Source: Vibrio kanaloae
GTDB lineage: Bacteria; Pseudomonadota; Gammaproteobacteria; Enterobacterales; Vibrionaceae
Assembly: GCF_024347535.1 (NCBI RefSeq)
Contig: NZ_AP025498.1
Span: 1 to 64,000, forward strand
Direction: 5' to 3'
Length of the DNA: 64,000 bases
Below the pieces are notes generated by a model. The model saw nothing but the letters and a program-made list of their open reading frames with translations. It was not told where the DNA came from and searched no databases. Position numbers and translations under genes: made by a program. This document shows positions 30,600 to 40,168 of this stretch, one piece after another; position 1 is the first letter of the stretch; each line of letters opens with the position of its first letter.

Positions 30600-32114
30600 A
30601 TGGCCTTGTCAAAAAGTTTAGTTCGTCAGTCACATTTCCTAGGTACAAAAATACGTAACCTAAGAAAACGTAACCATTTAACGATGGAAGACCTGTCTGC
30701 GCGTTGTATTAGAATCAACCCAGAATACGCCCCTTCCGTTTCTTATCTGTCAATGATTGAACGTGGAAAGCGGGTTCCAAGTATCGACATGCTGGAAGTG
30801 ATCGCTCAGGTCTTCCAGAAGAACCCTACGTGGTTTCTCGACGACGAATCAGAGCAACAAGCCATAGCACCAGATAAGGGGAATCGTGGTGGGATAAGTG
30901 GTATGGCGCTTGAGCCTAGTTTCCTTTTTTCCAACGACATTCTACAAATTGCAATACCTGAGATGCTGTCACAAACAGGGATCTCAGGACGCCAGTTTGC
31001 ACACCTATTGATTCGAGCACACCAAGAAAGCAACCAGAATCATTTCCCAGACCTTGAGCGTGCGGCAGAGGAAGTTGGCTTAAAGCGCCTTAACCTGAGC
31101 GTAGAAGACTTGATAGACATCGCAAGAAGCCTTGGAATCAACATCCGCTGGGTTACGCGCACACCGCAAGACGTAGTCGATGAGCTCGGCATAAATGCCA
31201 AACAGCTGGTCACCTCTTTTTTTGAACCTCCAGGTACTATCTTCTTAAACGAGATTCTTAAAGAGTATCCAACTCGACTGAAATACGACCTCTCGGTATA
31301 TATCGGCCATTGCATTCTGCATAGCAAGGAAGGTCTTAAGAGTGTGTTGTCGGTTGGTAACAACAACACATGGGACGACAATCAGGTATCAGGATCTTCA
31401 CAGCTCAACTCCCAAGATATTCTTCAAGCATGGCGAGACTTTGAATCCAGCTTCTTTGCTGGCGCGCTGCTGTGTCCGAAAGTCCCGTTTAGACAGTTAC
31501 TCGACCGCATGGGTTACGAAATCGACGTTCACAAAAGAGCAGGGGTTTCCCCCTCTGTGGCGATGCGCCGAATGACGGTAGTATCGCCCTACCCTCACTG
31601 GCACTACTTTGATGCTTATGGGCCGGGGAAACTCAAAGCGGTATACCGCGGGAACGGGATTCCACTGCCTTGGGGAAATATGAGAACGGTCGCAGATCCA
31701 TGTCAACATTGGGCCGTGTTCCGTAGATTATCAGAGCCTCGAGCAGGGAGTTCGGCTCAAATCTCTATTTTAAACGTAGGCGATGAACCAAGAATCTACT
31801 GCTGTGAATCCATCAATATGACGGATCCTGCGGGTAACAATCGTGTGTTGTGTGCAGGCATTGACCTCAACCCTGCGATTGATGCTCAAGGCGGTAATTC
31901 AAGAGAGATAGCAGAGCAACTTAAAACTTCATGCGTCAACAATGGCGGCTCTGTGACTATCCCACGTAACATCAAAAAAGATCTCACGACAATAGCCAAG
32001 ATTCTAAATATAAATTGGATTGAACGCGGGATCGAGGCGGAGGCTAGGCTTATTTGTTCCCGAGGTGGAGAGTGCCCTCGCCAACCAAGTTGTTATTCGA
32101 AATGTGGTGAGTGA
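30600..32114 (+). CDS. XRE-family regulator with DUF3612 (ScfR/RamB-like)
   Basis: A 504-residue regulator. The N-terminal HTH_3/Cro-C1 domain is at residues 8-75 (LGTKIRNLRKRNHLTMEDLS, then SYLSMIERGKRVPSIDMLE). It is followed by a large domain of the DUF3612 type with a C-terminal cysteine-rich segment (CSRGGECPRQPSCYSKCGE). Proteins of this layout regulate the glyoxylate or methylcitrate pathways and short-chain acyl metabolism. Cysteines near the end might bind metal or sense redox. ATG 30600 is chosen over a GTG 15 bases upstream. Divergent from the MSG-like gene. Confidence 0.82.
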   Translation: MALSKSLVRQSHFLGTKIRNLRKRNHLTMEDLSARCIRINPEYAPSVSYLSMIERGKRVPSIDMLEVIAQVFQKNPTWFLDDESEQQAIAPDKGNRGGISGMALEPSFLFSNDILQIAIPEMLSQTGISGRQFAHLLIRAHQESNQNHFPDLERAAEEVGLKRLNLSVEDLIDIARSLGINIRWVTRTPQDVVDELGINAKQLVTSFFEPPGTIFLNEILKEYPTRLKYDLSVYIGHCILHSKEGLKSVLSVGNNNTWDDNQVSGSSQLNSQDILQAWRDFESSFFAGALLCPKVPFRQLLDRMGYEIDVHKRAGVSPSVAMRRMTVVSPYPHWHYFDAYGPGKLKAVYRGNGIPLPWGNMRTVADPCQHWAVFRRLSEPRAGSSAQISILNVGDEPRIYCCESINMTDPAGNNRVLCAGIDLNPAIDAQGGNSREIAEQLKTSCVNNGGSVTIPRNIKKDLTTIAKILNINWIERGIEAEARLICSRGGECPRQPSCYSKCGE

Positions 32115-32227
32115 TAGCAGTACGAGAACTATAGGTAATTTGTCTTGCTCTGCTTAAAGTAGATTAACTTAGCTTAGTAGCGACGATGAATAAAACTAAG
32201 GCCCCAAGCCGAACCTAAAATTCAGGC

Positions 32228-32335
32228 AAAAAAAAACCAATCACAAAAGGGTGATTGGTCATATATTTTGTGTGAACAATAAAGGTTCACTAACAACGTC
32301 AGTTGGCTAGGTGACCCTCGGCTTAAGAAGGGTCA
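32228..32335 (-). ncRNA. qrr: Qrr quorum-regulatory small RNA (second copy)
   Basis: A 108-base RNA gene on the minus strand. The first 53 bases are identical to the first copy, including stem-loop 1 and the core CTAGCCAACTGACGTTGTT. The 3' third differs, with terminator ACCAATCAC / GTGATTGGT and a run of nine Ts. Same expected role: LuxO-dependent, Hfq-binding repressor/activator RNA of the quorum-sensing cascade. Differences after base 53 may change stability or target preference. Confidence 0.95.
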
Positions 32336-32345
32336 CTAAGATTAA

Positions 32346-32362
32346 TGCAGTATGTGTGCCAA
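32346..32362 (-). promoter_or_regulatory. Sigma-54 promoter of the second qrr gene
   Basis: The minus strand reads TTGGCACACATACTGCA with -24 GG and -12 GC. The predicted start is 32335, matching the TGACCC 5' end of the RNA. Confidence 0.88.
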
Positions 32363-32436
32363 CTTTAAAACCATGCATTTTCTACGCATCTGAACACGTA
32401 TTAACCGTAATTCACTGTTCGTTTTGCAAGCTGGGA

Positions 32437-32449
32437 TTGCAAATTGCAA
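32437..32449. promoter_or_regulatory. LuxO-type enhancer site upstream of the second qrr
   Basis: TTGCAAATTGCAA is a perfect palindromic LuxO box, about 75 bases upstream of the -24 element. Confidence 0.75.
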
Positions 32450-32581
32450 ATAACAACAAAACGCTAGTGACTTCGTTATTAATAGACAAAAATTAACATG
32501 ATATTAATACTTTCGATTTCAGATTAAATATGTTTTTAATCTAGTAATCCTTGAATATAGCCATATGACGCCCACAAAAAA

Positions 32582-32608
32582 CGCGAATATTGAAAGTCAA
32601 TATTCGCG
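32582..32608 (-). terminator. Terminator of rhlE
   Basis: A 12-base perfect inverted repeat CGCGAATATTGA / TCAATATTCGCG with a 3-base loop, followed on the minus strand by a T-run. Confidence 0.85.
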
Positions 32609-32691
32609 CTTCATTAGGTTGGTTACAAGCTTGCTATATCAAAAAAGTGGCGTTCTTAAAACACTCTTCCTGTATTCAGCTCAACTCGAAT

Positions 32692-34281
32692 CTATTTTTG
32701 AGCCGATGGCTTAGAGCGATTTATAGATGGCTTGCTACCAGACGGTTTATTCACTGACGACTTAGAAGTTGGTTTATTTGATGAACGTCCAGAACCATAG
32801 CTCGCACCATCACCTGATTTCTTAGGTTTAACAGCACCGTTTTGAGTACTTGAGTTAGTATTTTTCTCAGAGCTTCTGCCAGCATTACCACGCTTAAAGT
32901 TATTGCCATTGTTTCTTACTGATTTATCATCAGTTGCAGTCGCTGAGTTACTATCTAGCGCTTTCTTAGCGGTGTTTGGCTTACGCTTTGGCGCAGATCC
33001 AGAACCCGGCACGTGGCGCTTGTTTTTGCTCGCTGGCTTATGTCCACGAGCATTCTCACCAGAACGTTGACCATCAGAGTGTTCACGAGGCTTCTTCGGT
33101 TTCTTAGGCTTGATAGGGCGCGCATCTAATCGAGATTCAGGTAACTTGTTTACAGGCGAGAAGCCTTCAAGTTCACGACGCTCTAGCACTTGCTGAATAA
33201 GACGCTCAATACCGAACAGTTCGCCCACTTCATCTGCACAAACGAGTGAAATAGCTTTACCTACTTCACCAGCACGGCCAGTACGACCGATACGGTGTAC
33301 ATAGTCTTCAGATACATGTGGAAGATCGAAGTTAACGACTTGAGGAAGTTGCGGGATATCAATACCTCGCGCCGCGATATCAGTCGCGACTAAAACCCGT
33401 ACCTTGCCAGTTTTAAAGTTTTCTAAGGCTTTAGTACGAGCACCCTGGCTCTTATTACCATGGATAGGAGCCGCTGTAATGTCCTGTTCTTCTAAAAAGC
33501 GAGCCAGTTTGTTGGCACCGTGCTTAGTTTTGCTAAATACCAACACTTGGCGCCAATCATTATCCTTGATTAGCTTCGCTAGCATTGGGCCTTTCTTCTT
33601 TTTATCTACTGGGTAAATACTTTGCTCAACGGTTTTCGCGGTTGAGTTCGCAGGGCTTACCGAAATTTCAACTGGGTTATTTACTAAGCCTTTAGCCAAG
33701 CCACGAATATCGTCAGAGAACGTTGCTGAGAACAGTAGGTTCTGACGTTTCTTAGGCAAGAAAGCTAAGATCTTACGGATATCTCGAATGAAACCCATGT
33801 CTAGCATGCGGTCAGCTTCATCTAACACAAGAATCTCTAACTGATCAAAGCGCACTGCATTTTGGTTATATAAATCAAGCAGACGCCCCGGTGTTGCCAC
33901 CAGCACATCACTGCCTTTACGCAGTTTTTGCATCTGAGGGTTGATTTTTACGCCACCAAATACAACGGTAGAAGTAAGAGGTAAGTTAATACCATACTTA
34001 ACTACACTGCCATTCACTTGTGCGGCAAGTTCACGAGTTGGCGTTAGCACGAGCGCACGAACTTGGTTCTGACGAACGCGTTGACCTTTTGATAGAATTT
34101 CAAGAATAGGTAGCGTGAAGCCAGCAGTTTTACCTGTACCTGTTTGAGCAGCGGCCATTACATCTTTGCCCTTTAGGACAGCTGGTATCGCTTTCTCTTG
34201 GATTGGTGATGGCTTATCGTAACCTTGTGCTTCAATTGCTTTAAGAATCGGTTCAGAAAGGCCAAGGGAGGTAAAACTCAT
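32692..34281 (-). CDS. rhlE: DEAD-box RNA helicase RhlE
   Basis: A 529-residue helicase with the full motif set: Q motif (GYDKPSPIQ), I AQTGTGKT, Ia [28 protein letters not shown] and [10 protein letters not shown]. The core spans residues 1-370; sequence such as [11 protein letters not shown] and the short linker fit the RhlE branch. The tail from about 385 is low-complexity, Lys/Ser/Gly/Asn-rich and basic, probably an RNA-binding disordered region. It acts in ribosome assembly or RNA turnover, often in the cold. It has its own terminator. Confidence 0.93.
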   Translation of the reverse strand: MSFTSLGLSEPILKAIEAQGYDKPSPIQEKAIPAVLKGKDVMAAAQTGTGKTAGFTLPILEILSKGQRVRQNQVRALVLTPTRELAAQVNGSVVKYGINLPLTSTVVFGGVKINPQMQKLRKGSDVLVATPGRLLDLYNQNAVRFDQLEILVLDEADRMLDMGFIRDIRKILAFLPKKRQNLLFSATFSDDIRGLAKGLVNNPVEISVSPANSTAKTVEQSIYPVDKKKKGPMLAKLIKDNDWRQVLVFSKTKHGANKLARFLEEQDITAAPIHGNKSQGARTKALENFKTGKVRVLVATDIAARGIDIPQLPQVVNFDLPHVSEDYVHRIGRTGRAGEVGKAISLVCADEVGELFGIERLIQQVLERRELEGFSPVNKLPESRLDARPIKPKKPKKPREHSDGQRSGENARGHKPASKNKRHVPGSGSAPKRKPNTAKKALDSNSATATDDKSVRNNGNNFKRGNAGRSSEKNTNSSTQNGAVKPKKSGDGASYGSGRSSNKPTSKSSVNKPSGSKPSINRSKPSAQK

Positions 34282-34445
34282 AGATTATTTTCTCAGTTGA
34301 ATAACATTTAATATGAGCAACGTAATAGAAAGAAATCGTTGCTACAGCTTTTGCTTATCAATTAGATTGATAGAAGCAAAACGCGGTATTCTGAGGCTTT
34401 TCCCCACATTCAGCAACTAAATTCTAATAACAGCTCAGATTCAAC

Positions 34446-35801
34446 CTAGATAACTTGTCGCTTCTGCTCATACATTTTTTCATCAGCCGCTTTCAAAAGA
34501 GCATCGACATCATTGTAGTTACTATTATGAATAACCCAACCTACGCTGATCCGAAGATAAATAGAGTGCGTCTCATAGATGACAGGAGGCGTACAAATTG
34601 CCCTTCGAAGCTTTGTAACAATCGACGAAACGTGTTCATCATCGATAATACGCGGTAGCAAAACTAAGAACTCATCCCCGCCGATCCTTGCGACAATGTC
34701 TGAGACACGTAATTCACTTTTGATACGCTTAGCACACTCGACTAATACTTGGTCACCTACCAGATGACCATAAGTGTCGTTGATCGCTTTAAATCCATCT
34801 AGATCAATATTGACAACGGCAAAGGTCCTTGTCCCCTGTTTTTGAGTACCCTTAAAGACCTGTTTTAGGCTGTACATGAAGTATCTACGATTCGGCAGCA
34901 TCGTCAACTCGTCATGCATTGAACGGCTATCTGCAATACGATACAAGCGATAGATGGTAAAAAAGGCGATCACTAACACGAGCGTTATAGTGTAACTCAC
35001 CAACCTTACGGCTTGAGTTCGATACCAAGGTACGCCCATCAATACATTTTCATTTCCAGAGAGAGCAAGGTACCAACCACCATAAGGGAAGTTCACTTGC
35101 TCTGTAGCAAACGCACTATCAAATACGTCTTGTTCGCCATAAAAGACATCGCCATTCTTACCTGAACTGTTTTCGCCACGAATTGCGAGCTCATATTTGT
35201 TCTCGATCTTATCAATACCGACGTCTTCAAATAATTCATCTAAGTCAATAATGGCACTGGAAACACCCCAGTAATTTTGATAGAAGGGAGGATCTCTAAA
35301 GATAGGTGTTCGTGTAATGAGTGCTTGCCCACCTTGAAACAGCTCAAACGGGCCTGCGATAAATGTATGACCTATATTACGAGCGATCTCAATCGATTCC
35401 CATTGAACTGGGTGGTCGCGATAATCAATACCAAGGACCTGCGCATTACCTTCCATGGGATAAACAAAATTAAGCACATCATCTTTAGCTAGGGCAATCA
35501 ATCGAATATGGGAAGCGTCTCGAATAATATTTTGCGCAATCCGCTCCCAATCTTTTTGGCCGCCATCGGGGTTGAGGGTCACAATAGTCGAGAAACTGTT
35601 GAGAATATACATATCCGAGACGATCCTAGCTTCTATGCTCGATCGAATGATAGCCAGCTGTCTCTTTGCCTCAGAATAAGATTCATTTTTCAAAAAGGTT
35701 AACTGCTTGGTATGAAACGCCTCGATAGCACTCACTATCACTACAAAAAATAACAAAGATAATAATTTGGCAGGCCATTGCTTGCTAGAACGATTGGGCA
35801 T
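34446..35801 (-). CDS. Membrane diguanylate cyclase with CHASE sensor
   Basis: A 451-residue protein: TM1 near 12-28, periplasmic CHASE domain about 40-240 (RLIALAKDDVLNFVYPMEGN, then LITRTPIF), TM2 near 264-284, and GGDEF 290-451. Catalytic motif is RIGGDEF. The inhibitory site RVSD lies five residues before GGDEF, so product inhibition is expected, unlike the soluble cyclase at 28.7 kb. CHASE domains sense small extracellular ligands; the ligand here is unknown. It has its own promoter region shared with a divergent secreted-protein gene. Confidence 0.92.
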   Translation of the reverse strand: MPNRSSKQWPAKLLSLLFFVVIVSAIEAFHTKQLTFLKNESYSEAKRQLAIIRSSIEARIVSDMYILNSFSTIVTLNPDGGQKDWERIAQNIIRDASHIRLIALAKDDVLNFVYPMEGNAQVLGIDYRDHPVQWESIEIARNIGHTFIAGPFELFQGGQALITRTPIFRDPPFYQNYWGVSSAIIDLDELFEDVGIDKIENKYELAIRGENSSGKNGDVFYGEQDVFDSAFATEQVNFPYGGWYLALSGNENVLMGVPWYRTQAVRLVSYTITLVLVIAFFTIYRLYRIADSRSMHDELTMLPNRRYFMYSLKQVFKGTQKQGTRTFAVVNIDLDGFKAINDTYGHLVGDQVLVECAKRIKSELRVSDIVARIGGDEFLVLLPRIIDDEHVSSIVTKLRRAICTPPVIYETHSIYLRISVGWVIHNSNYNDVDALLKAADEKMYEQKRQVI

Positions 35802-36074
35802 TCACGAACCTCTAACACTTTTGTTCTGTTTACTGCCTTAAATCGGCTCATTTCTGGCTAATCCATCATTATGCCGCCAAGTCATTAAAAATCCACACTT
35901 AATGCATAGACTCCATTAATTATTGAGTCATTCATCACTGACATTCCCGTCAACAACGCTGATTATCCAATGAAACAATCTTAATAAAGCTTACATTGTA
36001 CTGACCAAAATTTCACATGAAAAAATTCATCACTGTTATTTTATATACACCATTAATTACTTGGTACCTTACGT

Positions 36075-37208
36075 ATGAAGCTAAAAATTATACTACTATG
36101 CACATTGCTATCAGTTGCTTTTACTATTTATGCAGAGGACAATTCTCAAAAAGAAAACGTACCGAGTATTCAATCACAAGCCAATGAGCTTCGCTCTCAT
36201 GAACCACTTTTCAAACAATCCGCAGACCTCATTCGTACCACCTACGAAAGCCAACTTTATACTCTGCCCGCCTTCAAGGAAGGCCACTATGGGTTACGGA
36301 TGTATCGACAAACATTAGACGATAGATATGCTGCCGCCGTTTGGAGTGATATGGCGCGTGTTGCGAGTAAACTAAACCGCTTGTCTAATGACGTTCACAC
36401 CATGGAACAGATTGTACTTTACTCAAAGAAGCGTGTTGCCTCTTATATTGACGACAACGATGAGCGCAGTGCCCGGCGCTACAACGTCACCCAACACATG
36501 CCCGAGTACCTATATCTTGGTGTGGACCTTCTCGGCTCTATGGCACGTGCAAATGAGTACGGTTTAGAACACAAGAACGATGCCAAGCTACGCGAAATCA
36601 TTCGTCGCTATGACTTCTCACGATACGTGACCAATGAAGACATGGTGAAAGCGTGGGCTGCTCAACTGGCTAATCAGGTTTACTGGCTGCGCCAACTGGG
36701 AGAGCAGGATGTCGTTGATAAATTCGTCGACACGTTCAAAAAAGCGTACCCAGACGACAAAGACAAGAAGCTTTCAAGCCAGCAATACGGTAATAAGATC
36801 TATGGTATGACACATGTGATCTTCGGTGATTCGGAATACTACCAACACAAAGTTAGCGAGCAAGAGCATCAATGGATCTACGATTACTTCAGAGAGAACA
36901 TCGATACGATTCTGCTGCGTGCAAAAGAAGATGTAATTGCAGAGGTTGGATTGACCTTTTTGCTTGCGGACTTAGAAGGTGACCCGGTTGTAGAAAAAAC
37001 TCGACTCGCGATCCAAGCCTCTATCAACAAGAAGCATGGGATGATCCCTTCTATCACTGGTGACTTTGACCTTGAGTACGGTGAGCACCGCAACGTGCTG
37101 GCGATCATGCTGCTCGATTGGCAACAAGTGAATGAAGCACCGACGCTAAAAGGCAACCCTAAGGTGTTTACTACGATTCCGTATGGGTTAGTAGAAAGCA
37201 GCCATTAA
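36075..37208 (+). CDS. Secreted DUF3541-like protein
   Basis: A 377-residue protein with an N-terminal signal peptide (MKLKIILLCTLLSVAFTIYA, cleaved near residue 20). The remainder is helix-rich and charged, without cysteines after the signal, so periplasmic. It resembles DUF3541 proteins seen in Vibrio; I am only moderately sure of that match. No catalytic motif recognised. Divergent from the CHASE-GGDEF gene with about 270 bases between, followed by its own terminator. Confidence 0.7.
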   Translation: MKLKIILLCTLLSVAFTIYAEDNSQKENVPSIQSQANELRSHEPLFKQSADLIRTTYESQLYTLPAFKEGHYGLRMYRQTLDDRYAAAVWSDMARVASKLNRLSNDVHTMEQIVLYSKKRVASYIDDNDERSARRYNVTQHMPEYLYLGVDLLGSMARANEYGLEHKNDAKLREIIRRYDFSRYVTNEDMVKAWAAQLANQVYWLRQLGEQDVVDKFVDTFKKAYPDDKDKKLSSQQYGNKIYGMTHVIFGDSEYYQHKVSEQEHQWIYDYFRENIDTILLRAKEDVIAEVGLTFLLADLEGDPVVEKTRLAIQASINKKHGMIPSITGDFDLEYGEHRNVLAIMLLDWQQVNEAPTLKGNPKVFTTIPYGLVESSH

Positions 37209-37246
37209 GTAAATAGAAACCCCAAGGTTTATCTACAGAATCTAAA

Positions 37247-37276
37247 AAGCCGCATACCTTTCGAGGCCTGCGGCTT
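37247..37276. terminator. Terminator between convergent genes
   Basis: AAGCCGCA / TGCGGCTT with a 14-base loop; A-run before and short T-rich stretch after. Confidence 0.75.
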
Positions 37277-37323
37277 ATTTGTGTCTGTTGCATCAACATA
37301 GAATAAAAACCAAGAATAACCGT

Positions 37324-37944
37324 TCATCGGGCTTCAGAGGCGACTTTGTTCATCACTATCGTGAAATCCCCTTCGGCATAGCCTTCTATCAAGGAAACAT
37401 CATCACACAGCGTTTTACAGAAGCGATAGACACCTTGAGGGTGATAACTCATCAGGGTATTGCGCGAAGGATATTGGCTTGAATTGAGCAGATTAAAAAT
37501 CACGGTCTGATTCGCTAGCCCAAACATACGAGTAATCATATTCGTCAGATAGTCGGAATCGCGAGAGATATAATTCAATGAGCCACTGGCGATAACCACA
37601 TCGTGCGCTTCTAGATTCATCTTACTCATGTCACCCGCGATGAACTGGCAGCAAGCTTCGGTGTAATTTTGCTTGGCCTTTTTAAGAAAATCGGCGTGTT
37701 GGTCAACGCCTGTGTACGATTGGATACGATAGATATTGTTGAGCAGTTCAAACAACTCCCCATAACCACAACCCATATCCAAAACACTCTTCTTATCAAA
37801 GTCGGCCGAGCGTGCGATGACTTCGAAGCGACATAATTGGCTCTCTTCACTCGTCCAGCCTAAAGACTTTGCCTTATCCCCTTGCCAACGATTGGTTTGC
37901 TTTCGGTGATACCAGTACACCTTAAAACGGTCGCGCCAGTGCAT
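37324..37944 (-). CDS. Class I SAM-dependent methyltransferase
   Basis: A 206-residue Rossmann-fold methyltransferase. Motif I is VLDMGCGYGELF (SAM binding), followed by the acidic residue in YTGVDQH, motif II FIAGDMSK and the ASGSLNYI block. No signal or membrane segment. The substrate is unknown; small-molecule methylation is as likely as any. The downstream membrane gene at 37990 lies upstream on the same strand, 45 bases away, so the two may be co-transcribed. Confidence 0.85.
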   Translation of the reverse strand: MHWRDRFKVYWYHRKQTNRWQGDKAKSLGWTSEESQLCRFEVIARSADFDKKSVLDMGCGYGELFELLNNIYRIQSYTGVDQHADFLKKAKQNYTEACCQFIAGDMSKMNLEAHDVVIASGSLNYISRDSDYLTNMITRMFGLANQTVIFNLLNSSQYPSRNTLMSYHPQGVYRFCKTLCDDVSLIEGYAEGDFTIVMNKVASEAR

Positions 37945-37989
37945 TCAAATCAGTCCCACGTCAGTGAACATCCGCATACCTTAATGATA

Positions 37990-38259
37990 TTAAGCTTCAG
38001 AACTTGAAAAGAAGAGTCCACCGATTTTATAACCAATTGCATAGCAAACCACGGCAATAGTCACAAACACCAATGCCGAGAAAAAATACGCCACCGACGC
38101 CGCAACGCCAGTGCCCCACACGACGCTAAACACCAAACCGAGATAAGCCTCTTGCGGCCACTGAGAAATAGGAAACTGAGTACCACCGGCAATAAGATAA
38201 ACCATCGCAAACAAGCCGATAAAGGCGGTGATAAGACCAATGAGAACGCGCATGTTCAT
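37990..38259 (-). CDS. Small membrane protein, 89 residues
   Basis: Three hydrophobic segments (about 4-26, 38-60 and 62-82) with little between. I do not recognise a family. AAAGG lies 8 bases before the first ATG at 38259. The methyltransferase gene follows on the same strand. Confidence 0.65.
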   Translation of the reverse strand: MNMRVLIGLITAFIGLFAMVYLIAGGTQFPISQWPQEAYLGLVFSVVWGTGVAASVAYFFSALVFVTIAVVCYAIGYKIGGLFFSSSEA

Positions 38260-38454
38260 GGGAAGACCTTTGATTTATTGAACCTGGTTGCCATTATTCT
38301 TCGTCGAAAGCGGATCTGCTTAGTCGAAACCGAATGATATTCAAGTATATAGGATAAGAGAGACTTGCTCTATTACTCTTCCGAGTGAACCTTATACACT
38401 GCAGAGCAATGAAAGTGGTAGTTTGAATCTGAATCAACTTAACGAGCAGGCACA

Positions 38455-38506
38455 AAAAAGCGGACACCCTTCTTACGTTAACTCCGTTAGCAAGGTATCC
38501 GCTTTT
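38455..38506 (-). terminator. Terminator of nupC
   Basis: AAAAAGCGGA pairs with TCCGCTTTT, extended by an ACC..TT/AAGGT inner stem. Located just after the nupC stop on the minus strand. Confidence 0.75.
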
Positions 38507-38518
38507 ACTGAATCTAGC

Positions 38519-39727
38519 TTAAAGCAGGATGAAAATACCCGCTAAACATGCACTCATCAGGTTTGCTAGCGTACCAGCAACTACCGCTTTCAAACCTAGA
38601 TTAGCTACTTCAGCACGACGCTCTGGCGCCATCACACCGATAGAACCCAGCTGAATCGCGATAGAGCCAATGTTAGCGAAGCCACACAGAGCAAATGTCA
38701 CAATCACTTGGCTGTGTTCAGATAACAGCGCTTTGTTCTCAATGAAGTCGATGAAAGCAACAAACTCGTTCATTACGATCTTCTGACCGATGTAAGAGCC
38801 CGCCATCAACACTTCATCACTCGGGATACCAATGAGCCATGCTAAAGGCGAGAACAGGTAACCGAAGATAGCTTGCAGCGTAATACCCGCAAAACCAAAC
38901 GTTTCACCCAAGCTTTCTAATCCTGTGTTTACCATGGCAATCACACTAACGAATGCAATCAACATAGTACCAACAGCCACTGCGACTTTCATACCATTCA
39001 TCGCGCCGCTTGCCAATGCATCAATCACGTTGCTTTGGTCAGCTTTATCTAGCTCAATATGCTCGTAGTCACTGGGAATGTCGCGTTCAGGTACAATGAT
39101 CTTCGCCATTAACAAACTGCCTGGAGCCGCCATAAAGCTTGCTGCGATAAGGTACTTAAGTTCAACGCCAAGGCCAGCGTAACCACCGAGAACACTACCC
39201 GCTACCGACGCCATACCGCCCGCCATAACAGCAAACAGCTCGGAACGAGTCATAGATTTTAAAAAAGGACGAATAAGAAGAGGAGACTCACCCTGAGAAA
39301 GGAAGATATTACCGGTTGCAACAAGAGATTCAGCTTTACTTGTACCCAACAGTTTTTGCACCGCTCCGCCCAAGATTTGAATCACTTTTTGCATGACGCC
39401 TAAGTAATAAAGTGCAGAGATTAAAGCACTAAAGAAAATGATGATTGGAAGTACGCGAACTGCGAAAATGAAGCCATCAGTAGCAAGGTCACCGAAAAGG
39501 AAAGCAATACCAGCGTCTGCAAAACCAAGTAGGCTTGAAACGCCATTACTTAGGCTTGTTAGCGCCAACTGTCCCCACGGAAAATACAATACTAAGGCAG
39601 CGAAACCGATTTGAAGTAACAATGCACGAGACACTGTTTTCCAGTTAATCGAAGAGCGACTTTCAGATAGCAGGTACGCGCAAGCAATCAGTGCAATAAC
39701 ACCGACAAAACCAAATAGAATATTCAT
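38519..39727 (-). CDS. nupC: Concentrative nucleoside transporter NupC
   Basis: A 402-residue CNT-family transporter. The conserved block GNIFLSQGESPLLIRPFLKS carries the nucleoside-binding residues, and the ALCGFANIGSIAIQLG block near the C-terminus is diagnostic. It imports nucleosides with Na+ or H+ across the inner membrane. A lone gene with a long upstream region; no neighbouring nucleoside catabolic genes. E. coli nupC is controlled by CRP and CytR; a CRP-like box is present far upstream here. Confidence 0.93.
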   Translation of the reverse strand: MNILFGFVGVIALIACAYLLSESRSSINWKTVSRALLLQIGFAALVLYFPWGQLALTSLSNGVSSLLGFADAGIAFLFGDLATDGFIFAVRVLPIIIFFSALISALYYLGVMQKVIQILGGAVQKLLGTSKAESLVATGNIFLSQGESPLLIRPFLKSMTRSELFAVMAGGMASVAGSVLGGYAGLGVELKYLIAASFMAAPGSLLMAKIIVPERDIPSDYEHIELDKADQSNVIDALASGAMNGMKVAVAVGTMLIAFVSVIAMVNTGLESLGETFGFAGITLQAIFGYLFSPLAWLIGIPSDEVLMAGSYIGQKIVMNEFVAFIDFIENKALLSEHSQVIVTFALCGFANIGSIAIQLGSIGVMAPERRAEVANLGLKAVVAGTLANLMSACLAGIFILL

Positions 39728-40124
39728 AATGTGTCCTAGTAATCCTTATAGAGAGAGCATGAGCCAAGCAAATGACATCAAAGGAGCAGGACAAAGAACC
39801 GCAAGCAACACGCTACGCGATGAAGGAGCTAACAGAGTTAGCGAATGTAACAACGAGTTGTTCATGTAAGAATCACCTTATACAAGCAGTGGAACGCAGC
39901 TGGTCCGGTCCGTGGGGTCATTCACATATCCATGTGACGGCTTGTATTGGCTAAGCACCGGCTTAAAACCGGAAGAGAAGTATAAACAGTTAAGTGAGAC
40001 TTTCATCACATTTTTTAACGCAAACGTTCGCGCGGTTAAGAATCGTGCAAAACGGAGTGCTTATCGGAGAGATCTACCGGGCGGGACAGTTAAAAATAAG
40101 TTAACTAGATCTATGATTTAGCTA
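39728..40124. other. Long region upstream of nupC
   Basis: About 400 bases. It must hold the nupC promoter. Two overlapping plus-strand frames (39772-39954 and 39912-40121) have no good ribosome site; the second has a basic tail and ends 3 bases before a terminator. This could be a decayed gene or chance. I could not fit an adenine, guanine or other known riboswitch. Confidence 0.4.
39995..40010. promoter_or_regulatory. CRP-like half-palindrome
   Basis: TGAGA-CTTTCA-TCACA differs from TGTGA-N6-TCACA by one base. It is about 270 bases from the nupC start, so any link to nupC is uncertain. Confidence 0.3.
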
Positions 40125-40147
40125 AAAAGCCACAGGACGTGGCTTTT
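40125..40147. terminator. Bidirectional terminator
   Basis: AAAAGCCAC / GTGGCTTTT with a 5-base loop; works for the lipoprotein gene ending at 40169 on the minus strand and for any plus-strand transcript. Confidence 0.85.
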
Positions 40148-40168
40148 CTAGAATAGGAGCACCAGTAA

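Noticed and set aside
39772..39954. Rolling-circle Rep-like remnant (WGHSHIHV)
   Set aside because: A His-x-His string alone is not enough; no flanking Rep motif or repeat was found.
39728..40124. Purine riboswitch upstream of nupC
   Set aside because: I could not align the adenine or guanine aptamer core, and no paired P1-P3 pattern was visible.
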